Origin: Bin87 sp965261925
Lineage (GTDB): Bacteria; Chloroflexota; Dehalococcoidia; Lucifugimonadales; UBA3495
Length of the DNA: 64,000 nt
Direction of reading: 5' to 3'
Assembly: GCA_965261925.1 (NCBI GenBank)
Contig: OZ253486.1
Coordinates: 1,488,001 to 1,552,000, forward strand
Below the pieces are notes generated by a model. That model made no database searches. It was not told the origin of the DNA and saw nothing but the letters and a program-made list of their open reading frames with translations. Positions 24,588-32,781 of the stretch are shown here, piece by piece; the first letter of the stretch is position 1; each line of letters starts with the position of its first letter. A program made the position numbers and the translations under genes.

Positions 24588-25547
24588 TCAATCTCCTTCG
24601 GGTGCCATTTCCCGCATCACCTTTTCCAACCGGGGTTGAAAGGCAGCTTTGAAGTTTGGCACCAAATCCAGCGCCCACCTTTGCAGCTCTGCCAGCTTCT
24701 CATCACGGTCTCCTATAGAGCCTCTTGTCACGAAGTATATTGAGCACATTCGTTGATGGTCCCTGCGATCCCACGAAACCCCCGGCAATTCCTTTTCTAT
24801 TTCTTTCCGGTGCCGATCTAGCGCATCGAAAATCTCTTTGTTACGTTCTTGGTCAGGCGTGGCGATCCACAAGTACACGTCAAGGGATGGTCTGCCACCA
24901 AAGCTGTGCCAAAAACCGACATGGTACTCGATGCCAGCAAACCCGCTGGGAAATACCTGGTCGTTGCTGACCCCAGACATTTTGCGATCAGATATTCCAA
25001 TGGCCCACAGGTCGGCCACCAAGGGCCTAAAAAAGGTGTTGTATTTCTGATTGATCGCTGGATATCCATACTTCGGCCATTCCACCCTCTGGTTGGGCCC
25101 GACAATAGGGTTCAAGCGGCGCTCGATAGTCTCGCCATTGCGCCAAGCGCTCATTTTCACCCCGTAAATCCGCAGCCCTGTGCTGCTATTGAGCCAATCA
25201 ATAGTCCGCCGGTATCGTAGCGAGAACCCGCCGGCTACCCAGATAAGAATCTCAGAGTCGCTGTGTGCCGCGTAGTTCAGTAATGCGGCTAGATGGTCGT
25301 TGTCTGCATCCTCCATTTGGTTCTCAATAACCACATAGGCATCGCTTCCTGCAACTTTGGCTAAGATGTCAACCCTTCCGCTTCTGGGCAAGGCTGTTTC
25401 TTCCTGCACCAGTTCCAGATTTATTCCCACTGTCGCGCTCAGCAAATCCAGATTCTCGGCTAACCAAGGCGTGAAATCCCGTGCTTCATCGGGCCATATA
25501 TCCCTCACGGGGACTCGTTCCGGTTTGCTTAGTTCTGGTATGGGCAT
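24588..25547 (-). CDS. DUF4268-type protein with PD-(D/E)XK-like N-terminal domain
   Basis: A 319-residue protein starting at MPIPELSKP (25547) after AGGAGGGTACCAG. The N-terminal half contains TALPRSGRVDILAKVAGSDAYVVIENQMEDADNDHLAALLNYAAH: D...E-x-Q spacing of the restriction-like PD-(D/E)XK fold used by such proteins. The C-terminal half is the DUF4268 region (FWHSFGGRPSLDVYLWI then a charged helix). Function is unproven; a nuclease or DNA-interacting accessory role is inferred. GC is lower than in flanking genes. It sits in a patch with HEPN-like genes and a pseudogene, all on the minus strand. Confidence 0.8.
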   Translation of the reverse strand: MPIPELSKPERVPVRDIWPDEARDFTPWLAENLDLLSATVGINLELVQEETALPRSGRVDILAKVAGSDAYVVIENQMEDADNDHLAALLNYAAHSDSEILIWVAGGFSLRYRRTIDWLNSSTGLRIYGVKMSAWRNGETIERRLNPIVGPNQRVEWPKYGYPAINQKYNTFFRPLVADLWAIGISDRKMSGVSNDQVFPSGFAGIEYHVGFWHSFGGRPSLDVYLWIATPDQERNKEIFDALDRHRKEIEKELPGVSWDRRDHQRMCSIYFVTRGSIGDRDEKLAELQRWALDLVPNFKAAFQPRLEKVMREMAPEGD

Positions 25548-25560
25548 CTGGTACCCTCCT

Positions 25561-25891
25561 CTTGGGTCAGTCCAGCGGCATTCCCAGCAACCGCTGGCAC
25601 TGCCGAAAGTTGTTGCGGACCTGGTGGTCGGCAATGTCCAGCCGGTAGAAGTACCGATGCAATGCTTCGGCAACTCCGAAGTATTGTTGCAAGTTAATGT
25701 TGGGGAGTTGCGTATCAATTTCCAGTGATGCCTTTTGCATACCGCGGTGCGAGTTCAGCGCTTCCCGAGTGTATTGTGGAGCGATGTGCATAATGACGTG
25801 TGCAGCAGCACGTACTCGTGCGGTCTTGTCTCGCGGTAAATAACATCTCCCGCCACGGCGCACTGGCAATTAGTTCCGTGCGTTTAGTCAT
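25561..25891 (-). pseudogene. chimeric remnant: APWRE-type N-terminus joined to a HEPN-like C-terminus
   Basis: Reading down from ATG at 25891 the sequence gives MTKRTELIASAPWRE, a near-copy of the N-terminus of the gene at 24172-24543; then a +1 frameshift near 25835 is needed to continue as RETRPHEYVLLH. Further on, a different frame gives EALHRYFYRLDIADHQVRNNFRQCQRLL, a HEPN/PaREP1-like tail with the LHRYFY pattern. No intact gene spans the region. It starts 3 nt after the stop of the HEPN-like gene at 25894. I read it as decayed remains of two genes of this patch. Confidence 0.7.
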
Positions 25892-25893
25892 CA

Positions 25894-26262
25894 CTACGCC
25901 GGTAGGGCGGCAACAATTAGACTATCGACATAGCTCCGGGTCAGTAGCATCAATGCTCGATGTGTATCCAACGACAGGTTCCGGTTATAGAAGTGACCGT
26001 GAAGCGAACCTGCGGACCTAAGTCCACTGCGCAAATACAAATCGTACCCGTGCCTCTCCATCAGGTGTTGGATCACTACGGCACGCCTTAATGCCCCGTC
26101 CGTTCCTGTTATGAGGCTATGTCGGATCGCAATCGCTTGTATCGCATTGTGAACAGCGCCCCAAAGCATCTCGCCAGCGGCTGCATCTTCGTGTTCTGAA
26201 ATCAAACGATCGGACAATGCTCTGTATTGTTGGGCTACATCAACACGCGCCTGTAAAGTCAT
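25894..26262 (-). CDS. small HEPN/PaREP1-like protein, pair C second gene
   Basis: A 122-residue helical protein. Start MTLQARVDV at 26262 shares ATGA with the stop of the gene upstream, a 4-nt overlap that implies translational coupling. Core: AAAGEMLWGAVHNAIQAIAIRHS, distal SLHGHFYNRNLSLDTHRALMLL, the LHGHFY motif typical of PaREP1-like HEPN proteins. It is followed 3 nt later by the remnant at 25561-25891. Function unknown; the resemblance suggests a HEPN RNase or its partner. Confidence 0.68.
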   Translation of the reverse strand: MTLQARVDVAQQYRALSDRLISEHEDAAAGEMLWGAVHNAIQAIAIRHSLITGTDGALRRAVVIQHLMERHGYDLYLRSGLRSAGSLHGHFYNRNLSLDTHRALMLLTRSYVDSLIVAALPA

Positions 26263-26615
26263 CCGGCGGTTTCCAGATAACCGCGCAGGGTACTCACGAA
26301 CACCCTGATGTCTGGGACGGAATGACGCATCTCCTCCCAGTCTTCGTAATGCCACCGGGCATTGTCCCTGAACGAACCGGCCGCGAAGTAGCCCAGAAGA
26401 TGCCAGTTCTCTACGCCACGGTCATGCTTCTGGTCCAGCCATTTGGCGAAACGCATCAGATCTTCTTCATCGCTGTGAGGTCGGCCATGGCGTTCGGCAA
26501 GGCTGGACATCGCATGTTCCGCAGCCTGCCACAGCAACACGGATCCCTGATCATGGTCTCCCAACGCGATAGTACGGTCGGCTTGGTCAAGCAGAGCAAG
26601 TGAGTCGTCATTCAT
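26259..26615 (-). CDS. small HEPN/PaREP1-like protein, pair C first gene
   Basis: A 118-residue helical protein: SVLLWQAAEHAMSSLAERHGRPHSD, then GSFRDNARWHYEDWEEMRH, which has the Arg...His spacing R-x5-H. HEPN RNases use an R-x4-6-H motif, so this is the member most suggestive of an active HEPN enzyme. It overlaps the start of its partner by 4 nt. The same first-gene/second-gene arrangement is seen in pairs A and D. Confidence 0.68.
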   Translation of the reverse strand: MNDDSLALLDQADRTIALGDHDQGSVLLWQAAEHAMSSLAERHGRPHSDEEDLMRFAKWLDQKHDRGVENWHLLGYFAAGSFRDNARWHYEDWEEMRHSVPDIRVFVSTLRGYLETAG

Positions 26616-26658
26616 AGCCTGACCCCTCTAGCCCCATTATGGTGTGCCAATCGACAGC

Positions 26659-26682
26659 AGGGGCGAACAATCGTCCGCCCCT
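26659..26682. repeat. dispersed palindrome, GGGGCG family
   Basis: AGGGGCG (26659-26665) pairs with CGCCCCT (26676-26682) around AACAATCGTC. It lies at the 3' side of the xanthine-dehydrogenase-type gene, where it could act as a transcription-stop hairpin; the same repeat type is seen at four other sites. Confidence 0.7.
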
Positions 26683-26712
26683 ACCGTTCTTGCCGTCGCT
26701 GTAACGTCGACG

Positions 26713-29046
26713 CTAACCGCCGTTCTGTTCCCACAGCGCTTCGAGCACCGCGCCGGGGTTCATGGGCAGGTTGGTCATCCGCACGCCCGTAGCGTCGTGG
26801 ATGGCGTTGGCGATGGCGGCCATGGGCGGGACGATGGGTACCTCGCCCACGCCGCGCACGCCGTAGGGATGCCCGGGGTTGGGCACCTCCACCACCACCG
26901 TGTCGATCATCGGCAGGTCCAGCGCGGTGGGCATCCGATAGTCCAGGAAGCTGGAGTTCTGCATCTGGGCGTCGTCGTTGAAGTAGTACTCCTCGTTGAG
27001 CGCCCAGCCGATGCCCTGCACGGCGCCGCCCTGGATCTGCCCTTCCACGTAGGAGGGGTGGATGGCGGTGCCGACGTCCTGGAGCGCGGTGTAGCGCAGT
27101 ATGTCCACCTTGCCGGTGTCCTGGTCCACCGCCACGTCGGCGATGTGCAGCGCGTACGCCCCACCCACACCGGTGGGCGACACGTTGGCCCGACCCACGA
27201 CGGGGCCGCCGGTGCCGTTCAGCCGCGGCGCCAGTTCCTTGAAGGTGAACCGCAGCTCCGGCTCCGACTTGTGCTGGATCACGCCGTCCGAGTACTCCAC
27301 GTTTTCGGAGTCGATGTCCCAAATGCGCGCGGCGCGGGTGATCATCTGCTGCTTCACATCCTGGGCCGCTTCGTAGGAGGCCCAGCCCGTCTTGAAGGCC
27401 ACGCCGCTGCCGCCGGTCATGGAGGTCCACCCGATGGAGTTGGTGTCGCCAACCGCGGGGGAGACGTCTTCAGCTGCGATGCCCAGCACCTCGGCCACAT
27501 GCATCGCCGCCACGGCGCGGGAGCCGCCGATGTCCGGCGAGCCTTCCACCAGGCTCACCGTGCCGTCCGCGAGCACGCTCACGATGGCGCTGGCCGGGCC
27601 GGTGCCGTTGAACCAGAAGCCGCCGGCCACGCCGCGACCCACCTTCTTGCCCTCAGCTTCCGGCGACCGGTCGATGGGAGAGTTCCAGTGGTCGTGCTCC
27701 CGGCCGGCCTGGAGCGTCTCCATCCAGCCGATGCTGCCGAACTGCGGACCCGTCACCCGACGGTCGCCCTGCTTGGCGCCGTTCAGGGTGCGGAAGTCCA
27801 TCTTGTCCATGCCGATCTGTTCGCAGATCTCGTCGACCACCGACTCGACGGCAAAGGCCGCTGCCGGCGAGCCGGGAGCGCGGTAGGCCGCCGTCTTGGG
27901 GTGGTTCAGCACCACGTCGGCCGCCTCGACCCGTCCGTTCGCGATGTTGTAGCAGGACAGAGCGCACTGCGCGCCCGGGTTCACCGGCGAGCCGGGATAC
28001 GCGCCGGCCTCGTAGTACAGTGACACGTCCGCCGCGGTGATCTTGCCGTCGTTGGTGGCCCCCATCTTCACCCGAAGGTAGCCACCGGATGTCGGGCCGG
28101 TGCCCTCGAAGACCTCGATGCGGGACATCTGCACTTTGACCGGGCGGCCCGTCTTCCGCGACAGCACGGCCGCCACGGGTTCCAGGTACACCAGCGTCTT
28201 TCCGCCAAACCCTCCGCCGATCTCAAGCTGCGTCACCAGAACCTTGGACACCGGCATGCCTAGGACCGTCGCCGTCTGGTCCCGCACGTTGAAGTGTCCC
28301 TGGCTGCTGCACCAGACGTGCAGGGTGCCGTCGGCGTTCCACAGGGCCGTTGCCGCGTGGGGCTCGATGTAGCCCTGGTGCACCGCCTTGGTGCGGAACT
28401 CGCGCTCGATGACCACGTCGGCGGCGGCGAAGCCGGCCTCGATGTCGCCCAGCTCGTAGAAATAGCGGTTGGGCACGTTGCCCACCTTGCCGGCGTCGCC
28501 ATCGCCCAGCAGGCCGCCGGGACGCACGTTGGGGTCGTTCAGGTTGGCCAGCCGCTCGTGGACCAGCGGGGCGTCGTCGCGCATGGCCTCGAGCACGTCG
28601 GTGACGGGCTCCAGCAACTCGTACTCAACGTCGATCAACGCCAGCGCCAGCTCGGCTTCGTGGGCGCTGTCCGCGGCCACCGCGGCGATGGCATGCCCCT
28701 TGTACAGAGCCTTCTCTGCCGCCAGGCAGTTGTTGCTCAGGAACTTGGGGTTGATCATTGCCCCTTCGCCCAGGTCCAGCACGCGCCCGCCCGCCTGCGG
28801 CAGGTCGGCGGACGTTACAACGGCGTGCACACCGGGCATGGCTTCCGCCTTGCTGGTGTTGATGCTCTTGATTCGCGCGTGGGCGTGCGGACTCCGTAGC
28901 ACCTTGCCGTAGAGCATCCCGGGTAGCGACAGGTCCGCGCCGTACTGCGCCCGGCCGGTGACCTTATCGGTCCCGTCGTGGCGGATGGGTCGGCTCCCGA
29001 TTACGTTGTAGCCGTTGGTAGCGGCGGATCGCTGAGTGGTGGTCAT
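26713..29046 (-). CDS. xanthine-dehydrogenase-family molybdopterin-binding (large) subunit
   Basis: A 777-residue large subunit of a molybdenum hydroxylase (xanthine dehydrogenase/CO dehydrogenase/aldehyde oxidase family). N-terminal GSRPIRHDGTDKVTGRAQYGADL, LRSPHAHARIKSINTSKAEAMPGVHAVVT, GGFGGKTLVYLEPVAAVLSRKTGRPVKVQMSR (Moco domain), and C-terminal PYGVRGVGEVPIVPPMAAIANAIHDATG with the catalytic Glu in GVGE. In this family an iron-sulfur and an FAD subunit normally complete the enzyme and are usually adjacent, but neither is seen here. So this is either a separately encoded subunit or an orphan; substrate unknown. Confidence 0.92.
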   Translation of the reverse strand: MTTTQRSAATNGYNVIGSRPIRHDGTDKVTGRAQYGADLSLPGMLYGKVLRSPHAHARIKSINTSKAEAMPGVHAVVTSADLPQAGGRVLDLGEGAMINPKFLSNNCLAAEKALYKGHAIAAVAADSAHEAELALALIDVEYELLEPVTDVLEAMRDDAPLVHERLANLNDPNVRPGGLLGDGDAGKVGNVPNRYFYELGDIEAGFAAADVVIEREFRTKAVHQGYIEPHAATALWNADGTLHVWCSSQGHFNVRDQTATVLGMPVSKVLVTQLEIGGGFGGKTLVYLEPVAAVLSRKTGRPVKVQMSRIEVFEGTGPTSGGYLRVKMGATNDGKITAADVSLYYEAGAYPGSPVNPGAQCALSCYNIANGRVEAADVVLNHPKTAAYRAPGSPAAAFAVESVVDEICEQIGMDKMDFRTLNGAKQGDRRVTGPQFGSIGWMETLQAGREHDHWNSPIDRSPEAEGKKVGRGVAGGFWFNGTGPASAIVSVLADGTVSLVEGSPDIGGSRAVAAMHVAEVLGIAAEDVSPAVGDTNSIGWTSMTGGSGVAFKTGWASYEAAQDVKQQMITRAARIWDIDSENVEYSDGVIQHKSEPELRFTFKELAPRLNGTGGPVVGRANVSPTGVGGAYALHIADVAVDQDTGKVDILRYTALQDVGTAIHPSYVEGQIQGGAVQGIGWALNEEYYFNDDAQMQNSSFLDYRMPTALDLPMIDTVVVEVPNPGHPYGVRGVGEVPIVPPMAAIANAIHDATGVRMTNLPMNPGAVLEALWEQNGG

Positions 29047-29495
29047 GGTTCACCTCGCAATGTGGGGTGGGACGGTGACATTAGCGTGATGGTGCCATCT
29101 TACCATACGGGCATGCCAGCACTGGAAATTTGCCCCGGTTTGCCTGTTGCGCGCCCTTGGTTGTGTTAGAATCGCACAAAGGCCTACTCGATTCATACGT
29201 GACAGACCGTTGCCATTCAGCCAGGCTGCCGCATTCAGCATCCGGATGCCGCCCTCGTATGACCATAAGTCAGCCCGCCGCCCCGTGAATACGAAGCTAC
29301 GCTGCGGGCTCCGGCACGATTCCACGCTTTCCGTCGACTGCGAAGTGGCGGCGAACAGTCAAATGACATAAAATCGTGCTCCTTTTATAAGAATTTTTCG
29401 ATGAGTGCGCTATAATTACGCGCGCCGAAACCCCAAACATTGCGGTGACCGCTTGACTCGCGTCTGGCCCGGTTGCCCCGGAGGAAAAGCAGGAC
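29047..29495. other. intergenic region of about 450 bp
   Basis: Separates the molybdenum subunit and CoA-transferase genes, which are divergently transcribed. A TAGAAT element is at 29167-29172 and a TATAAT at 29411-29416, the latter about 80 nt upstream of the CoA-transferase start; neither has a convincing -35. A GC-poor stretch (TTTTATAAGAATTTTTC) precedes the TATAAT. I saw no open frame with coding character. Confidence 0.5.
29411..29416 (+). promoter_or_regulatory. candidate -10 (TATAAT) upstream of CoA-transferase gene
   Basis: A perfect TATAAT at 29411-29416, about 80 nt upstream of the CoA-transferase ATG and just after an AT-rich stretch. No consensus -35 at 17 nt. The distance leaves room for a leader; no structured RNA was recognised in it. 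Confidence 0.3.
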
Positions 29496-30692
29496 ATGAG
29501 ACCCCTGGAAGGCATCAAGGTACTGGACCTGACCCGCGCCTTGGCCGGTCCATTTTGCGCGACCATGCTCGGCGACTATGGCGCCGACGTCATCAAGATC
29601 GAGCGGCCCGGCGCCGGCGATGACACCCGCGGGTGGGGACCTCCGTTCATCGGCGAGGAGTCCGCATACTTCCTCTCGGTCAATCGCAACAAGCGCAGCC
29701 TGACCCTGAACCTGCGCGACGAGCAGGCCCAGCAGATCTTCCTCAAGCTGGCGGCCGACGCTGACGTGATCGTTGAGAACTTCACCCCCGACGTGATGAC
29801 CAACTTCAACCTTGGTTACGAGGACATGAAGAAGGTCAATCCCGGCATCGTCTACTGCTCGATCTCCGGCTTCGGCGCCAGCGGCCCGTACCGCGACCGG
29901 CCGGCCTACGACCAGATCATGCAGGGGGTCAGTGGCCTGATGAGCATCACCGGCGACCTCGGCGGAGACCCCCAGAAGGTCGGCATCGCCGTGACCGACA
30001 TCGGCGCCGGCATGTGGGCTGCCTTCGCCGTCATGGCCGCCCTGTTCCATCGCAACTCCCCCAGCGGCAACGGAGAAGGCCAGTACATCGACCTCTCCAT
30101 GCTCGACGCCCAGATCGCCTGGATGACCTACCAGGCTGGCTACTACTTCGCCACCGGCGATGCTCCGCAGCGGCTGGGCGCGGCCCATCCCACCCTTGTG
30201 CCCTACCAGGGCTTCAAGGGCGGGGACGGTAAGTTCTTCAACGTCGCGGTGGGCTCCGAGCGTCTCTGGGAACGGTTCTGCCGGGGCATCGACCGCACGG
30301 AGCTGAAGGACGACCCCGATTACGCCACCAATGGCGATCGGGTCAACCACCGCTCCCAGCTGGTGCAGATGCTGGAGGAGCACTTCCGGAGCAAGGACGC
30401 CGACGACTGGGTCGCCGACCTGCAGGCCGTCAGCGTTCCCGCCGGCCCCATCAACGACCTGAAGGACGTTTTCAACGACCCGCAGGTGCAGCACCGGGAA
30501 ATGCTCCTGGAAATGCCTCATCCGACCCTCGGTTCAATCCAGCAGACCGGCTTGCCCATCAAGTTTTCCGCAACGCCTGGCGAACTGGAGAAGCACCCGC
30601 CGCTCCTGGGTGAGCACAACCGGCAAATACTCAACGACCTGGGTTATCCGGACGCCGAAATCGACCAAATGGCTACCTCCGGAGTCATATAA
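29496..30692 (+). CDS. CaiB/BaiF family CoA-transferase
   Basis: A 398-residue class III CoA-transferase, moving CoA between an acyl-CoA donor and a carboxylic acid. Evidence: MRPLEGIKVLDLTRALAGPFCATMLGDYGADVIKIERPG at the N-terminus, LSVNRNKRSLTLNLR, NPGIVYCSISGFGASGPYRDRPAYDQIMQG, YIDLSMLDAQIAW with the expected catalytic Asp, and GPINDLKDVFNDPQVQHREML. Fits the carboxylate-CoA activation step of a degradation pathway. It starts a cluster with the SDR-like and M24 genes (34 and 48 nt gaps), so it is likely the first gene of an operon. Confidence 0.94.
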   Translation: MRPLEGIKVLDLTRALAGPFCATMLGDYGADVIKIERPGAGDDTRGWGPPFIGEESAYFLSVNRNKRSLTLNLRDEQAQQIFLKLAADADVIVENFTPDVMTNFNLGYEDMKKVNPGIVYCSISGFGASGPYRDRPAYDQIMQGVSGLMSITGDLGGDPQKVGIAVTDIGAGMWAAFAVMAALFHRNSPSGNGEGQYIDLSMLDAQIAWMTYQAGYYFATGDAPQRLGAAHPTLVPYQGFKGGDGKFFNVAVGSERLWERFCRGIDRTELKDDPDYATNGDRVNHRSQLVQMLEEHFRSKDADDWVADLQAVSVPAGPINDLKDVFNDPQVQHREMLLEMPHPTLGSIQQTGLPIKFSATPGELEKHPPLLGEHNRQILNDLGYPDAEIDQMATSGVI

Positions 30693-30726
30693 ATCCGGCC
30701 GGCGTGAGGGCAGGGAGGCAGTCGAA

Positions 30727-31542
30727 ATGGACTTCGGACTCCAGGATACGGTCGTCCTGGTGGTTGACTCGCACCTGGCGATCGCCACGGCCACCGCTAC
30801 CGCGTTGGCCAAAGAGGGCGCGATTCTCTCGTTGACCGCACCGGATAACTACCGGATGCGCCACGTTGAAATGGCGCTTGCCCGCAAGCACATCCCCCAG
30901 GACCGCTTCCGCGCCGTCATCGCCGACCTTGACCGTGAGCAGGACATCCACCGCCTCGTCCGCGCGACCCTGCACCGCCAGGGCAACATCGGCGTCATGG
31001 TCACCACCGTGCAGGACCAGGGCAACTCGCCGGCCAGCGAACTCGAAGACGAGCAGATCGAGCCGGCCCTGGCCCGCAACTTCATGTCCGCGGTCCACCT
31101 GACCCGCGAAGTCCTCCCCCACATGCGGCGCTACGGTATGGGCCGTATCATCAACCTCGTGCCCTTCTCCGCGATGGAAGTGTCCCCACGCAACACCCTG
31201 TCCTCCCTCAGTCTCGCCCCGGTGTTGGCCTACTTCAAGGGACTGGCCTCGGAGCTCGCTCCCAACAACATCACGGTCAACAACGTGATCTACGCCGGCG
31301 TGGACAGCGACGAGATTGAGGATCGGGCGCGCTCCCAGGACTACCAATCCACTGATGACGTGGCCGATGAGCAGGCGTGCGCCGAAGCCAAGTTGGAGGA
31401 AATTTCCGAAGCTCCCATGAAACGCATGGGCACGCCCAAGGAGATCGGCGACATCGTGTGCATGATCGCCTCGGCCCAGGCATCCTACCTCACCGGCGCC
31501 AACATCATCGTCGACGGCGGCATCCACCACAACTACGCCTGA
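30727..31542 (+). CDS. SDR-fold protein with degenerate cofactor and catalytic motifs
   Basis: A 271-residue short-chain dehydrogenase/reductase-type Rossmann protein, start at 30727 (MDFGLQDT). The fold is clear from the C-terminal KRMGTPKEIGDIVCMIAS...YLTGANIIVDGG and GLASELAPNNITVN. However, the TGxxxGxG cofactor motif is absent (VVDSHLAIATATATALA instead), and aligning the SELAP segment places Ser and Leu where the catalytic YxxxK residues normally are. So it may be a non-enzymatic or very divergent SDR. It lies 34 nt after the CoA-transferase and 48 nt before the M24 peptidase gene. Confidence 0.85.
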   Translation: MDFGLQDTVVLVVDSHLAIATATATALAKEGAILSLTAPDNYRMRHVEMALARKHIPQDRFRAVIADLDREQDIHRLVRATLHRQGNIGVMVTTVQDQGNSPASELEDEQIEPALARNFMSAVHLTREVLPHMRRYGMGRIINLVPFSAMEVSPRNTLSSLSLAPVLAYFKGLASELAPNNITVNNVIYAGVDSDEIEDRARSQDYQSTDDVADEQACAEAKLEEISEAPMKRMGTPKEIGDIVCMIASAQASYLTGANIIVDGGIHHNYA

Positions 31543-31590
31543 TCCTGCCGGGCCCTGGAGGCCTCGCAATTTTCCCGAGGAGGCCTTCCG

Positions 31591-32781
31591 ATGGTCAACG
31601 CCAGGATGCTGAACGACGCCCGCCAGTTCCTGCAGGCGGAAGACCTCCCCGCCTGGCTCATCTACGACTACCTGGGCTGCAACCCCGTCCTCGCTCAAGT
31701 TGCCCCGCCGTCGGGCCACGTAACCCGCCCCGTCTTCCTGTTCGTGCCCGCCGCCGGCGTTCCAACGTTGCTCACCCACCACGTGGACGCCGGCAAATTC
31801 GCGGATGCCGGCGAAACCGAAGATGTCCAAACCGTCGTCTACAGCAGCCGCGCCACCCTGGAACATGCCCTGCAGGACACGCTGGACGGCTGCTCCCGCG
31901 TTGCCATGGAATACTCTCCACGCAACGGTCTGCCCCGCGTCTCCAGGGTCGATGCCGGAACCGTCGAGCTGGTTCGCAGTATGGGCGCCGAAGTGGTCTC
32001 CTCCGCCGACCTGATGCAGTATGCCACTCAGCGATGGTCTCCCGAGCAGTTGGCGGGGCACGAACGCGCCGCAGAAAAGCTGGGCCGCATCGTCAATGAG
32101 GCCTTCACCCGCATCGGCCAGCGCCTGGCCGATGGCCCCACCGAGTTCGAGATTGCCGAGTTCATCCGGCGGCGCTTCCGCGAAGAAGGACTGATCACCG
32201 CCGACGGCCCCATCGTCTCGACCAACGCCCATTGCTCTGATCCTCACTACGAACCCGCCCCCGAGGGGAGCAGCGTCATCGCCCCCGGCGATTGGGTCCT
32301 CATCGACCTCTGGGCCCGGGAGGACACCCCCGGCAGCGTCTACGCCGACATCACTTGGACCGCCTATGTCGGAGACACACCGTCCGAGCGTCACCGGCAG
32401 GTATTCGACATCGTCCTCGGCGCCCGCGACGCCGCGCTAGCCTTCCTGCAGGACGCTTACGCCGCCGGCGATCCCGTCCAGGGCTGGCAGGCTGACGACG
32501 TGGCCCGCAGCTACATTTCAGATCACGGCTTCAGCGATTACTTCACCCATCGCCTGGGCCACAGCATCTACCACACGGTCCACGGCGAGGGCGTCAACCT
32601 GGACAACTTCGAGACCCACGACACCCGCCGCATCATTCCCGGCATCGGGTTCTCCATCGAGCCCGGCATCTATCTGCCCGAGTTCGGCGTCCGCTCCGAG
32701 ATCGACGCCTACATGAGCGAGGACGGCCCCTACGCCTCGTCACCCGTGCAACGGGATATCGTCCTGATTACGGCCCCGTGA
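31591..32781 (+). CDS. M24-family metallopeptidase (Xaa-Pro aminopeptidase-like)
   Basis: A 396-residue pita-bread-fold metallopeptidase. Five metal ligands can be placed: Asp in WVLIDLWA, Asp in SVYADITW, His in HRLGHSIYHTVHG, Glu in GFSIEPGIY and Glu in VRSEIDAY. The N-terminal ~160 residues form the usual non-catalytic creatinase/prolidase N-terminal domain. It could cleave Xaa-Pro peptides or act as a creatinase-like amidohydrolase. It follows the SDR-like gene by 48 nt, and its 3' end overlaps the convergent YceI gene by 14 nt. Confidence 0.92.
   Translation: MVNARMLNDARQFLQAEDLPAWLIYDYLGCNPVLAQVAPPSGHVTRPVFLFVPAAGVPTLLTHHVDAGKFADAGETEDVQTVVYSSRATLEHALQDTLDGCSRVAMEYSPRNGLPRVSRVDAGTVELVRSMGAEVVSSADLMQYATQRWSPEQLAGHERAAEKLGRIVNEAFTRIGQRLADGPTEFEIAEFIRRRFREEGLITADGPIVSTNAHCSDPHYEPAPEGSSVIAPGDWVLIDLWAREDTPGSVYADITWTAYVGDTPSERHRQVFDIVLGARDAALAFLQDAYAAGDPVQGWQADDVARSYISDHGFSDYFTHRLGHSIYHTVHGEGVNLDNFETHDTRRIIPGIGFSIEPGIYLPEFGVRSEIDAYMSEDGPYASSPVQRDIVLITAP

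Noticed and set aside
26644..28023. 459-codon plus-strand frame opposite the molybdenum hydroxylase gene
   Set aside because: Shadow of a well-supported gene, composition biased to Ala/Gly/His/Val.
30685..32394. 569-codon minus-strand open frame opposite the SDR-like and M24 genes
   Set aside because: Glycine/histidine/valine-rich composition typical of antisense frames in GC-rich DNA; it spans two unrelated plus-strand genes with clear domains.
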